Of a stretch of 64,000 bases of DNA, positions 50,049-59,117 are shown one piece after another (the stretch's first letter is position 1; every line of letters begins with the position of its first letter). The stretch is from Kitasatospora sp. NBC_01266 (lineage in GTDB: Bacteria > Actinomycetota > Actinomycetes > Streptomycetales > Streptomycetaceae), in NCBI RefSeq assembly GCF_036242395.1, contig NZ_CP108458.1:7936001-8000000 (forward strand), written 5' to 3'. The notes under the pieces were generated by a model. It was not told where the DNA came from. It ran no database searches and saw nothing but the letters and a program-made list of their open reading frames with translations. The position numbers and the translations under genes were made by a program.

Positions 50049-51134
50049 GTGCCCGCTCTGAACACCGATCCCCCCGCCGTGACCACCGGCACCGACACCG
50101 ACGCCGCCACCGCCACCGCCACCGCCGTCACCGACGCCGCCACCGCCACCGCCGTCGAGCCGTCGGGAGTCGCCGCCGCCGACGTCGACACCCTGGTCGA
50201 CGTCCTGCGCGGCTACGGACCGGCCCGGATCCCGGATCTGCTGCGCCGCTGCCAACTGGCCGACTGGCGCCTGCTGCCCGCCCTCGGCGCCGCCCTGGAG
50301 AGCGGACGGATCCTGCGCGTCGAGGACCGCTACCACGTCCCCGAGGCCCCCGAGCCGACGCCCGCCCAGCTGGCCACCGCGCTCTTCAACCCGCACGCCC
50401 GCTTCGACCTGGACCCCGCGCCGCGGTGGCTCGAGCGCCTGCACGAGATCGCCGCCGGGCGTCCCGGCGAGCACCTGGACTGGCACCAGCGGCACGTCAC
50501 GCTGCGCTCCTCGCTGCTGCGCCCGCTCTACCTGCACTACCGCGGCGACGCGCTGGACCGGGACGTCACCTTCATCGGCGACTCCGACCTCACCAGCATC
50601 GCGCTGCACCTGGTGGGCGGCTTCCGCAGCATCACCGTGCTGGAGGCCGACCTGACGGTGGTCGACTTCCTGCGCAAGACCTTCGCCGAGCTCGGCGCGA
50701 AGAACGTCACGATCCGCGAGTTCGACGCCCGGGTCGCGCTGCCCGAGGACCTGCGGGAGACCGCCGACATCGTGATGTGCGACCCCTCGCGCCGCCTCTA
50801 CCGTCCGTTCTTCGCCCGCGCCACCGAACTGCTCAGGCCGGCCGGGGCGTTCTACACCTTCGTCAACCCGAGCCACTCCGAGGACACCGGGCAGTTCATC
50901 TACCAGCGCGACGTGATCGCCGAGGGCTGGATCCTCACCGACTCCGTCCCGGTGATCAACGAGTACGTGTTCCGGCCCGGGCGGCTGCCGGCCCAGGACG
51001 AGGCCCACTACCCGTTCCCGGAGCCCGCCGACGACGCCATCTCCTTCACCGAGGCGCTGGTGCGCTTCGTCCGCGGCCCCGGCCGGGCGGCCGAGGAGCA
51101 TGTGCGGCGAACCGTCCACGACCGTCAGGACTGA
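50049..51134 (+). CDS. BpsA/DUF43-like aminopropyltransferase-fold protein
   Basis: A 361-residue protein. The N-terminal 40 residues are a Thr/Ala repeat, then a winged-helix-like region (LVDVLRGYGPARIPDLLRRC). The Rossmann core starts VTFIGDSDLTSIALHLVGGF and continues ITVLEADLTVVDFLRKTF. The pattern GDSDLTSIA, then DPSRRLYRPFF, is close to branched polyamine synthase BpsA and related proteins that bind decarboxylated SAM or SAM. It might transfer an aminopropyl or methyl group to the nucleoside or amino acid. No homolog is known to me in nikkomycin or polyoxin clusters. Confidence 0.65.
   Translation: MPALNTDPPAVTTGTDTDAATATATAVTDAATATAVEPSGVAAADVDTLVDVLRGYGPARIPDLLRRCQLADWRLLPALGAALESGRILRVEDRYHVPEAPEPTPAQLATALFNPHARFDLDPAPRWLERLHEIAAGRPGEHLDWHQRHVTLRSSLLRPLYLHYRGDALDRDVTFIGDSDLTSIALHLVGGFRSITVLEADLTVVDFLRKTFAELGAKNVTIREFDARVALPEDLRETADIVMCDPSRRLYRPFFARATELLRPAGAFYTFVNPSHSEDTGQFIYQRDVIAEGWILTDSVPVINEYVFRPGRLPAQDEAHYPFPEPADDAISFTEALVRFVRGPGRAAEEHVRRTVHDRQD
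50095..50156. repeat. ACCGCC-type hexamer repeat, N-terminus of BpsA-like gene
   Basis: Degenerate GCCACCGCC units encode the Thr/Ala-rich N-terminal tail, apparently not part of the fold. Confidence 0.75.
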
Positions 51135-51172
51135 CCGGCACCACCCGCGCGAGCAGAGAGAGGCAGACAGGA

Positions 51173-53785
51173 ATGGAACCACTGCTACCCGACGGCCCGG
51201 CACGGTCGGGACCGGGAACGGCAGCCCCGCCGGAGCCCCGCACCGCCGTCGCCGTGGCGGACCCCGGCGCCCCCGCGCCGTCGGTGCGCTGGCAGGCCGC
51301 GCCCGTCGTGGTGCTCCGCCAGGCGGGCTTCCCCCTCTCTCTGCTCGCACCGCTGCTGGCCGGTGACCTGGCCCTGGCAGCAAGGGAAGTGACGGAGCGT
51401 CAGAGCAGTCTCGGCGAGCAGGCGGCGCGGCTGCGCGAGGCGCTGAGCGGTACCCGGCTGCCCGGCCGGGACGGTGTCCGCAACCGGCTCACCGGCCTGC
51501 GCGAACTCACCGAGCAGGACCTCGAGTTGCTGGCCTCGCTCGGTGCCGCCACCGGCCGCGACGGTGCGGCCTACCAGCGGGCCGTGCGCGACCTGGCGCT
51601 GCACACGATGGAGTACCGCGCGGCCCACCAGGAGCGCCTGGCCGCCCATCGGCGCGTGGTGGCCGACCTGTTCGCCCGGGACGCGGACCTGCGCCAGGTG
51701 CTGCTGGTCGCCAACAGCGCCAAGTACGAGCAGTTCGCCGGCTGGCTCGACGCCGGCGTCGGCACCTTGGACAAGCGCGCCCGGATGCGGACGGACCTGC
51801 TGACCATGTACGCGCAGCGGGTCGCCGCCAAGTGCGAGACGCACGCGCACTTCGGACCGCTGACCGTCGGCCGCCTGGCGGACGGGGCGGGCGTCGGCTG
51901 GTCCGGCGGTCACCCGCGCGACGCCCGATCCTGGCTCAACCACTGGTCGGTCTCCCGGCTGGCCGAACTCGCCGCAGCCCAGCCGCAGTTGCGCCCGCTG
52001 ATCCGCCCCCGCCGGCACCCGTGGGCCTTCCCGCAGCCGGACGGCCGGATCGAGCTGTGGCAGGCCGGCGCGATGCGCGAGATCGAGCTGTCCGAGCCGG
52101 ACGCCTGGTTGTGGCAGCGCTGCGACGGCGACCGCACCATCGGCGAACTGCGGGCCGCCTGGCGCGCGCAGTGGCCCACCGACCAGGACCCGGTCGGCTG
52201 CTGCGAGGCCGCGCTGGCCCGGCTGACCGAAGCCGGCTGCCTGCTCACCGAGTTCGAGGTCCCGGCCGGCGACCGCGCGCCACTGGCCGCCCTGCTGCAC
52301 CAACTGGCCGGCGCCCCCGCGGGGGAGGCCGCCGACCTGTGGGAGCGGATCGCCGACCTGGGCCGGGGCATCCGCCGCTTCGCCGCCGTCACCGACACCG
52401 CCGAGCGCGCCGAGGCACTGAGCTCGGTACGGCACGGCTTCGAGGAGCTCACCCAGTCCTCCGCCGACCGGCTGAACGGCCAGTACTACGCCGACCGCAC
52501 CATCTTCCGCGCCCATGTCCTGAGCGGCATACGCGAGCTGACGGTCGGTCGGAACATCGCCGACTTCCTCACCGGTGAGTTTGCCGACGTCTACGCCTTC
52601 GCCCTGGCCGGGCCGCGCCGCCGGGTCACCGAGGAGACCGGGATCCTCGCCGACTGGCTGCGCCGCCGCTTCGGCGCCGACGTCGCGGTCCCACTGGACC
52701 GCCTCTACCGCGCCTTCGCCGAGGACCAGGACCAACTGGCCGCCGCCTGCGCCCAGGTGGACCGGCGGATCGCCGCGCTGGACGCGCAGCTGCTGCGCGA
52801 CCTGCTCGCGGACGGCGACCCGGGCGCCCACGAGGTCGTCGTCCCGCCCGAGCGGATGCGGCAGTTGCTGCGCGGGCTGCCGACCGCCCCCGCCGCGCTG
52901 CTCAACCCCGACGTGCAGTTCGCCGCCGCCGGCCCGCAGGCGATGGCCAACGGCGACTTCCTGGCGGTGACGGGCGACTTCCACGCCGTGCGCGAACTGC
53001 TCACCCAGACCCCGTACGCCGGACTCATCGAGGAGTGCGCGCCCGAGGTGGTCCCGGCGGTGCACGAGGGCCTGCTGAGCCTGCTCGACGAGGACGAGAT
53101 CCTGGTCGACCTGACCCGCAACCAGCGGGCCGTCCGGCTGCTGCTGCCCTGCCTGGACCTGGAGGTCCGGGACCGCTCGCCCAAGCCGCCCGGGCAAGTG
53201 CTCCAACCCGCCGACCTCTACGTGGTGTTGCGCGACGGGCGCCCGGAACTGCGCGCCCTGGGCCGGTCCGGACGGCTGCGGCTGACCTCCCCGCCCGCCA
53301 GCGCGCTCAGCCTCGCCGAGGACCCGCTGGTCCCGTTCTCCTTCCCGCGCCGGTCCGGCGGGACCATGCTCGCCGCGGACGGGATCGACCACCTCCCGCG
53401 GATCCGCAGCGGGCGCGCGGTGCTGATGCGCGAGCTGTGGCGGATCCCCGCGCGGCGCTGGCACGGGGCCGCGAGCGCCCCCGACCCGGCGCTCGAATAC
53501 GTCACCGCGCAGGCCCTGCGCGCCGAGTACCAGCTGCCGCGGCACGTCTTCGCCCGGGTGCCCGGCCAGCCCAAGCCGATCTACGTCGACTGGGACGCTC
53601 CGCTGCTGGTGCGCCAACTGTTCCGGCTGGCCCGGCAGGTGACCGAACCGGTCACCGTCACCGAGATGCTGCCCGCCCCCGGACAGGAATGGCTGCGCGA
53701 GGCGGGCGAGGGCTACGTGGGCGAGCTCCGCTGCGCGGTCTTCGGCCCCCGGCCGGACGCCCGCCCGGGAAGGGAGGGCCAGTGA
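51173..53785 (+). CDS. Stand-alone LanB-type dehydratase N-terminal (glutamylation) domain protein
   Basis: An 870-residue protein with the layout of the lantibiotic dehydratase N-terminal domain. Examples are RRVVADLFARDADLRQVLLV and NSAKYEQFAGWLDAG (about 160-195). VAAKCETHAHFGPLTVGRLA sits where KTSPFST-like motifs occur. The C-terminal LPRHVFARVPGQPKPIYVDW is followed by TVTEMLPAPGQ and YVGELRCAVF, which is where this domain normally ends. The elimination domain is absent. Such short proteins (PEARLs) add amino acids from aminoacyl-tRNA to a peptide end. None of its substrate peptides is visible nearby. Its stop overlaps the ATP-grasp start, so it probably works with it. Confidence 0.8.
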   Translation: MEPLLPDGPARSGPGTAAPPEPRTAVAVADPGAPAPSVRWQAAPVVVLRQAGFPLSLLAPLLAGDLALAAREVTERQSSLGEQAARLREALSGTRLPGRDGVRNRLTGLRELTEQDLELLASLGAATGRDGAAYQRAVRDLALHTMEYRAAHQERLAAHRRVVADLFARDADLRQVLLVANSAKYEQFAGWLDAGVGTLDKRARMRTDLLTMYAQRVAAKCETHAHFGPLTVGRLADGAGVGWSGGHPRDARSWLNHWSVSRLAELAAAQPQLRPLIRPRRHPWAFPQPDGRIELWQAGAMREIELSEPDAWLWQRCDGDRTIGELRAAWRAQWPTDQDPVGCCEAALARLTEAGCLLTEFEVPAGDRAPLAALLHQLAGAPAGEAADLWERIADLGRGIRRFAAVTDTAERAEALSSVRHGFEELTQSSADRLNGQYYADRTIFRAHVLSGIRELTVGRNIADFLTGEFADVYAFALAGPRRRVTEETGILADWLRRRFGADVAVPLDRLYRAFAEDQDQLAAACAQVDRRIAALDAQLLRDLLADGDPGAHEVVVPPERMRQLLRGLPTAPAALLNPDVQFAAAGPQAMANGDFLAVTGDFHAVRELLTQTPYAGLIEECAPEVVPAVHEGLLSLLDEDEILVDLTRNQRAVRLLLPCLDLEVRDRSPKPPGQVLQPADLYVVLRDGRPELRALGRSGRLRLTSPPASALSLAEDPLVPFSFPRRSGGTMLAADGIDHLPRIRSGRAVLMRELWRIPARRWHGAASAPDPALEYVTAQALRAEYQLPRHVFARVPGQPKPIYVDWDAPLLVRQLFRLARQVTEPVTVTEMLPAPGQEWLREAGEGYVGELRCAVFGPRPDARPGREGQ

Positions 53786-55059
53786 CCGACCGCGGCGCCA
53801 GCAGGTTCCTGCTGCTCAATTCCAAGGAGATCGTCCACCGGCTGCCCCAGTGGTTCCCGGACGCCCGCGACGAACTCGTCGTGGTGACCACCCGCGAGGC
53901 GCTGGACGCCTCCCCGCTGCCCGACCCCGCGAGCCACTTCCGCCATCTGCAGGTCATGGAGGACTTCGACGACCCCCGCACGGAGCACGAACTGGCCGAC
54001 CTCTGCCGCCGGTTCGGCGTCGAGCGGGTGCTCTCCACCGGCGAGCGGGGCGTGCTGCGCGCGGCCCGGCTGCGCCACCGCTTCGGCCTGCCCGGCCAGG
54101 ACCTGGCGACCGCCACCGCCTTCCGCGACAAGTTCGTGATGAAGTCGCGGCTCGCCGAGGCCGGGATCGAGGTGGCGCCGATGCGCCTGGTCGACAGCGC
54201 CGCCGAGCTGCGCGACTTCGCCGCCGAGGTCGGCTTCCCCGTGGTGGTCAAGCCGCTGGACCGGGGCGGTTCGGCCGGGCTGCGGGTGCTGGACGGGCCA
54301 GTGGAGCTGGCGGAGTTCCTGCGGGACTGGGACCCGGGCCGCCCCCGTGCGCCCCGGCTCGCCGAGGCCTGGATCGACGGCGACTTCTACCAGGTGAACG
54401 GCCTGATGGCAGAGGGCCGGATCGTCTTCGGCCAGCCCTGCCTGAACCCCTACTCGGACTGGTTCTCGGTCCAGTTCGACGCCCCCGGCATGAGCGCCAT
54501 GCTGCCCGGCGGACACCCGCTGACGGACCGGCTGCACGCGAACGCGGCCCGGGTCCTCGCCGCGCTGCCCCCGGTGCCCGGTGTCTGCGCCTTCCAGACC
54601 GAGTTCTTCCACACGCCCGACGACCGGCTGGTGCTCTGCGAGGCGGCCTGCCGGGCCGGCGGGTCCGCGATGGTGGACACCCACGAGGCCGTGTACGGCG
54701 TCAACCTGCACGGTGCCAGCCTGCTGGGCCAGGCCGGCCGCGGCACGGCCCGCACCGACTACCCCCCGCTCGGGCCGCTCCAGGGGTACGCCCGGTTCCC
54801 GCCCGCCCGGGGCGTGCTGCGCGCCATCCCGGGGGAGTGCCCGCTGCCCGGCGCCCTCAGCTACACGGCCAGCGGGGAGGTCGGCCGCCGCTACCAGGGG
54901 GCCCGCAGTCTCGGTCCCAGCATCGCCCTGCTGACCTTCACCCTCTCGGGGCCCGACGTCAGGGCCGAGCTGCGTGAGGTCGAGGAGTGGTGGGAGCGGA
55001 ACACCCACTGGGAGGACCGCACCAACGCGCTCTCCCGGGCCCGGCAGCTGAACAGCTGA
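53782..55059 (+). CDS. ATP-grasp ligase (NikS/PolG candidate)
   Basis: A 425-residue ATP-grasp enzyme. The pre-ATP domain ends DKFVMKSRLAEAGIEVAPM. The ATP-binding lysine is in VGFPVVVKPLDRGGSAGLRV, and AFQTEFFHTPDDRLVLCEAA carries the metal-binding acidic residues. PolG and NikS are ATP-grasp ligases that join an amino acid to the aminohexuronic acid nucleoside, so this is a candidate for that amide bond. GTG start overlaps the LanB-like gene stop. NikS also has a 2'-kinase activity in nikkomycin; nothing here confirms or excludes this. Confidence 0.88.
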   Translation: MTDRGASRFLLLNSKEIVHRLPQWFPDARDELVVVTTREALDASPLPDPASHFRHLQVMEDFDDPRTEHELADLCRRFGVERVLSTGERGVLRAARLRHRFGLPGQDLATATAFRDKFVMKSRLAEAGIEVAPMRLVDSAAELRDFAAEVGFPVVVKPLDRGGSAGLRVLDGPVELAEFLRDWDPGRPRAPRLAEAWIDGDFYQVNGLMAEGRIVFGQPCLNPYSDWFSVQFDAPGMSAMLPGGHPLTDRLHANAARVLAALPPVPGVCAFQTEFFHTPDDRLVLCEAACRAGGSAMVDTHEAVYGVNLHGASLLGQAGRGTARTDYPPLGPLQGYARFPPARGVLRAIPGECPLPGALSYTASGEVGRRYQGARSLGPSIALLTFTLSGPDVRAELREVEEWWERNTHWEDRTNALSRARQLNS

Positions 55060-55111
55060 CGCTACGTCAGAACAGGTCGACACCACGTCGGAACCGTCAC
55101 GAAGAGGAATC

Positions 55112-55843
55112 ATGCGCGTCCAGAACGACACCATCCTGTCCACCGCGGTGGACGTCACCGGCGACATCGAGCGCCAGGGCTTCTCGCTGATCCCGGGCGC
55201 GGACCTGCTGGTCCCGCCGGCCGCCCGGGACTCGCTCCAGCAGCTCGCGGACTCCTTCCACGACCTCCCGCTGGACCCGTACATGCCCGACGGCAGCCGG
55301 TACCGCTACCGCCGCTACACCTGCTACACCTACGAACGCGACAGCGGCAGCCTGACCGTCACCGAGAACGGCGGCTACTTCCAGACGGTCGAGAACAACC
55401 CCTTCGCCGGCGGCGCCCCGCGCAAGTACGAGGAAGTCGACGAGTCGCTGCGGTACAGCCCGTTCCTGGCCGGCCTGATCGCCTTCGGGGTCGACCAGCT
55501 GCCGCCGAAGGACGTGAACCGCTGGCTGGTCCAGCTGCACACCGTGCGGATCGTGGCCCGCGAGGGCGAGTTGGGCCGCCCGACCCCCGAGGGCGTGCAC
55601 CGCGACGGCTACACCTTCATCAGCCTGCACATGGTGACCCGGCACAACGTCACCGGCGGCGGAACCCAGGTGTGCGACGAGACCGGGGCGCCGATCACCA
55701 GCAAGGTGTTCACCGACCGGCTCGACTCCCTCTACGGCGAGGACGCGCGGATCCGGCACGGCGTGGAGCCGGTCGCCCTGGCGGACCCGCGGGCGGGCAA
55801 CGGCTACCGCGACATGCTCCTGATGAGTTACGACCCGCAGTAG
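55112..55843 (+). CDS. 2OG-Fe dioxygenase, amino acid hydroxylase type (PolL-like role)
   Basis: A 243-residue protein of the 2OG-Fe_dioxy_2 family (IDO type). The metal site is PTPEGVHRDGYTFISLHMV (His163, Asp165), and the second His is in RIRHGVEPVAL (His216). Known members hydroxylate free aliphatic amino acids such as isoleucine. In polyoxin, PolL hydroxylates carbamoylated hydroxynorvaline, and this gene could do a similar step. It is followed by an SDR gene. A fair GAAGAGGA site precedes the ATG. Confidence 0.82.
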   Translation: MRVQNDTILSTAVDVTGDIERQGFSLIPGADLLVPPAARDSLQQLADSFHDLPLDPYMPDGSRYRYRRYTCYTYERDSGSLTVTENGGYFQTVENNPFAGGAPRKYEEVDESLRYSPFLAGLIAFGVDQLPPKDVNRWLVQLHTVRIVAREGELGRPTPEGVHRDGYTFISLHMVTRHNVTGGGTQVCDETGAPITSKVFTDRLDSLYGEDARIRHGVEPVALADPRAGNGYRDMLLMSYDPQ

Positions 55844-55889
55844 GCGCCCGATACCGCCCGGCAGCACGTCAACGTAGAGAGGTGAGGCA

Positions 55890-56657
55890 ATGACCCAGGA
55901 CGATCGCGGTTCCGTCGTCGTGACCGGGGCTTCGTCGGGGTTCGGCTTCCGGACCGCCCAACTCCTGGCCGAGCAGGGGCATCCGGTGATAGCCGTGGCG
56001 CGCCGGCCCGACCGGCTCGACGAGTTGGCCGACAGCGCCACCGGCGCCCGGGTCGTCCCGGTGGTCGCCGATGTGCGCAACCCCGACGAGCTGAAGCGGG
56101 CCTTCGAGAAGATCCCGCAGGAGTACGCGGACATCCGCGCCCTGGTGAACAACGCCGGCCTGTCCAAGGGCTTCGGGCCGCTCCAGGACGGCGACCCGCG
56201 GCTCTGGCAGGAGATGATCGACACCAACGTCACCGGTGTGCTCAACCTGATCGGCCTGCTGCTGCCCGGGCTGGTGCGGCGCGGCGCCGGGCACATCGTC
56301 AACGTCGGCTCCATCGCGGCCCACTACCCCTACCTGGGCGGCAACGTCTACGCCGCCACCAAGGCCTTCGTGCACCAGCTGAGCCTGAACATGCGCGCCG
56401 ACCTGGCGGGCACCGGGGTCCGGGTCAGCTGCGTCGCCCCCGGCATGGCCAGGACCGAGTTCGCCCTGGTGCGCTACGAGCAGGACGCGGCACGCGCGGA
56501 TCAGCTGTACGACGGGATCACCCCGCTGGGCGCCGACGACGTCGCGCAGGCGGTGGCCTGGTGCCTGTCCCGTCCACCGCACGTGAACGTCAACCTGATC
56601 GAGATCATGCCCACCGATCAGCCCTTCGGGCTCGGCCTCGCGCGGACCCGTCCCTGA
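55890..56657 (+). CDS. SDR oxidoreductase (PolM-like role)
   Basis: A 255-residue classical SDR. Cofactor motif is VVVTGASSGFGFRTAQLLAE; NNAG is present. The catalytic motif is VGSIAAHYPYLGGNVYAATKAFVHQ (Ser, then Tyr-x-x-x-Lys), split here as VYAATK. It resembles YdfG-like NADP-dependent 3-hydroxy acid/serine dehydrogenases. Reduction of an acyl phosphate or aldehyde of an acetylated glutamate, as by PolM, would fit the neighbours. ATG has GAGAGGTGAGG upstream. Confidence 0.85.
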   Translation: MTQDDRGSVVVTGASSGFGFRTAQLLAEQGHPVIAVARRPDRLDELADSATGARVVPVVADVRNPDELKRAFEKIPQEYADIRALVNNAGLSKGFGPLQDGDPRLWQEMIDTNVTGVLNLIGLLLPGLVRRGAGHIVNVGSIAAHYPYLGGNVYAATKAFVHQLSLNMRADLAGTGVRVSCVAPGMARTEFALVRYEQDAARADQLYDGITPLGADDVAQAVAWCLSRPPHVNVNLIEIMPTDQPFGLGLARTRP

Positions 56658-57340
56658 TGCGCCTGCCCGTGCCGATGCCCAGCGCGAACCCGCCGGCCTC
56701 ATCGCCGCCCTGGCCACCCCCCGAGGAGGCCGGCCCGCACCGGTCCGGCCGGGCGCAGCCCGAGGACATCCGGCTGCGCCCGGCCCGGGCGGCGGACGCG
56801 GCGGCCATCGTGGCACTCTCCGCCCCGTTCGCCGCCGACGACCTGCTGATCGCCCGGACCCCCGCGCAGATCGCCGCCGCCATCGACGAGTTCCAGCTGG
56901 CGGTGGCCGGCGAGACCGTCCTGGGCTGCGTCGGGATGGCCGTGCGGGACACCGGACTGCTGGTCTTCAACCTCTGCGTCAGCGCGGCGGCGCAGGGCGC
57001 GGGCATCGGCGGGCGCCTGGTCGAGGGCGCCGCCCGGATCGCTCCCGGTCTCGGCTGCCGCGACCTGTTCGCGGTCTCCCGGCACAGCGGCGCCTGGTTC
57101 CTCCAGCGCGGGTTCAGCGCCGTGCGGCGCGCCCGGATTCCCGTCGCGCTGCTCCCCGCCCTGCACCCGGGCCGGGGTTCGACGGTCTACCGCCGCGCAC
57201 TCGAGCCGGCGCCGGGGAGCGCACCGGGGGCCCGCCGGCCGGCCGCCCGGCCTCCCCCGCAAGCGCGCACCGATCCCCCCGTCCGCCCGCGCCACCTCGG
57301 CAGCGCCGCCGCCAGGACCCGCGGCGCGCCCCGCCGTTGA
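56657..57340 (+). CDS. GNAT N-acetyltransferase
   Basis: A 227-residue protein. The GNAT core runs from about residue 38 (IRLRPARAADAAAIVALSAP) to FLQRGFSAVRRARIPVALLP. The acetyl-CoA loop is QGAGIGGRLVEGAARIAP. It resembles ArgA-like N-acetylglutamate synthases. It could form N-acetylglutamate or protect another amine, replacing the PolN acetyl cycle of polyoxin. The C-terminal 50 residues are Pro/Arg-rich and probably unstructured. ATG overlaps the SDR stop (TGATG), so it is coupled. Confidence 0.8.
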   Translation: MRLPVPMPSANPPASSPPWPPPEEAGPHRSGRAQPEDIRLRPARAADAAAIVALSAPFAADDLLIARTPAQIAAAIDEFQLAVAGETVLGCVGMAVRDTGLLVFNLCVSAAAQGAGIGGRLVEGAARIAPGLGCRDLFAVSRHSGAWFLQRGFSAVRRARIPVALLPALHPGRGSTVYRRALEPAPGSAPGARRPAARPPPQARTDPPVRPRHLGSAAARTRGAPRR

Positions 57341-57371
57341 CCGTTCGCCTGCTCAGAAACGGAATGGATAC

Positions 57372-59078
57372 ATGATCATCTGTGGGCTCAAGCTCACCCA
57401 CGACGGTGCCGTGGCGCTGATCGACGACGACCGCCTCGTCTTCAGCGTCGAGATGGAGAAGATCGGGAACGCCCCGCGTTACAGCGCGGTCCCCGACCTC
57501 GGTGTGGTCCCCGGGCTGCTCGCCTCGTTCGGCTACCAGCTGGCGGACGTCGACCAGTGGGTGATCGACGGCTGGGACGGCGACAAGGGCGGCCACGTCG
57601 AGACCTCGGACCAGGGCCGGGCCGTCGAGCTGGCCGTCGGCCCCTACCGGGAGTCCGAGGCCTTCCCCGAGCTGGCCCGCCCCGGCTTCGCCGGCGACTT
57701 CACCATCGACGGCCGGCCCCTGACGTACACCAGCTACTCGCACGCGGCCGGCCATGTGATGAGCACCTACTGCTCCAGCCCCTTCGCCGAACGCGGCGAG
57801 CCCTCCTTCGTCCTGATCTGGGACGGCGGCATGTTCCCGATGCTCTACTGGTGCGACCCGGCAGCGGGCGTGAGCAACCTGGGACCGCTCTTCCCGCTCA
57901 TCGGGCACACCTACGCCACCGCCGCCCACCACTTCGGCCCGTTCCGCCGGGCCACCCAGTCCGCCAACGTGGACGACCTCTCGGTGGCCGGGAAGCTGAT
58001 GGCCTACATCGCGCTGGGCCGGGTGCGCGAGTCGGTCGTCGCCGTGCTGCGCGCGACCTTCGAGGAGCTCTTCGAGAGCGACGCCGAGCCGGCGGTCACC
58101 TACCGCCGCGAGGTGCGCGGCTACGGCAGCCTCTTCGAGCCGTCCATGCCGCCGCTGCACCGCTTCTTCCGGACCGCGCGGGAGCGTTTGGAGCCGACCG
58201 GCGTCAGCGACGAGGACGTGCTGGCCAGCGTCCACCAGTTCCTCCAGGAGCTGCTGGCGGAGCGCGTGACGGAGCGGATGGCGGAGCGGAACGGCGAGGG
58301 CTCCTGGAACCTCTCCTTCGCCGGCGGCTGCGCGCTCAACATCAAGTGGAACAGCGCCCTGCGCGCGCTGCCGAACGTCCGGGCCATGTGGGTCCCGCCG
58401 TTCCCCAACGACTCGGGTTCCGCCATCGGCGCCGCCGCGCTGGGCATGGTCCGGCACACCGGTCCGCGCGCGCTCTCCTGGCACGCCCGGCTGGGCCCGG
58501 CGCTGCTGCCCGCCACCGACCTGCCGGCCGGCTGGACCTCGACGCCGTGCGGCCCCGAGGAGTTGGCCGAGGTGCTGCACCGGACCGGTGAGCCGGTGGT
58601 CGTGCTGGACGGACGGGCCGAACTCGGCCCGCGCGCCCTGGGCGGCCGCAGCATCCTCGCCGCACCGACGTCGGCCGCGATGAAGGACCTGCTCAACGAG
58701 ATCAAGGACCGGGCCTCCTACCGTCCGGTCGCGCCCATCTGCCTGGTCGAGGAGGCCCCGCAGATCTTCGACCCGGGCACCCCGGACCCGTACATGCTCT
58801 TCGACCACGCGGTCCGGCCGCAGTGGCTGGACCGGATACCCGCCGTCGTCCACCTGGACGGCACGGCCCGGCTGCAGACCGTCGCCGCCGCCGACGACGC
58901 CTTCCTGGCACAGGTGTTGACGGCCTACCACCGGCTGAGCGGCATCCCGGTGCTCTGCAACACCAGCGCCAACCTCAACGGCTCCGGGTTCTTCCCCGAC
59001 GTGGCGTCGGCGATGGCGTGGGGCCGGATCGACCGGATCTGGAGCGAGGGCGTCCTCCACCAGCGCGTCGCGGGCTGA
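57372..59078 (+). CDS. NodU/TobZ-family O-carbamoyltransferase (PolO-like role)
   Basis: A 568-residue carbamoyltransferase. The N-terminal metal site is seen as GLKLTHDGAVALI (His10), SHAAGHVMS (His124, His128) and FVLIWDGGM (Asp151). FAGGCALNIKWN and RAELGPRALGGRSILA belong to the C-terminal YrdC-like/adenylation face. Such enzymes use carbamoyl phosphate and ATP to carbamoylate a hydroxyl. PolO does so in carbamoylpolyoxamic acid. Malayamycin-type compounds also carry carbamoyl or ureido groups. It is in the same operon direction as SDR, GNAT and kinase-like genes. Confidence 0.92.
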   Translation: MIICGLKLTHDGAVALIDDDRLVFSVEMEKIGNAPRYSAVPDLGVVPGLLASFGYQLADVDQWVIDGWDGDKGGHVETSDQGRAVELAVGPYRESEAFPELARPGFAGDFTIDGRPLTYTSYSHAAGHVMSTYCSSPFAERGEPSFVLIWDGGMFPMLYWCDPAAGVSNLGPLFPLIGHTYATAAHHFGPFRRATQSANVDDLSVAGKLMAYIALGRVRESVVAVLRATFEELFESDAEPAVTYRREVRGYGSLFEPSMPPLHRFFRTARERLEPTGVSDEDVLASVHQFLQELLAERVTERMAERNGEGSWNLSFAGGCALNIKWNSALRALPNVRAMWVPPFPNDSGSAIGAAALGMVRHTGPRALSWHARLGPALLPATDLPAGWTSTPCGPEELAEVLHRTGEPVVVLDGRAELGPRALGGRSILAAPTSAAMKDLLNEIKDRASYRPVAPICLVEEAPQIFDPGTPDPYMLFDHAVRPQWLDRIPAVVHLDGTARLQTVAAADDAFLAQVLTAYHRLSGIPVLCNTSANLNGSGFFPDVASAMAWGRIDRIWSEGVLHQRVAG

Positions 59079-59117
59079 ACGGGCGAGCGCGGACCACGGA
59101 AGGGAGTTGACGGCACG

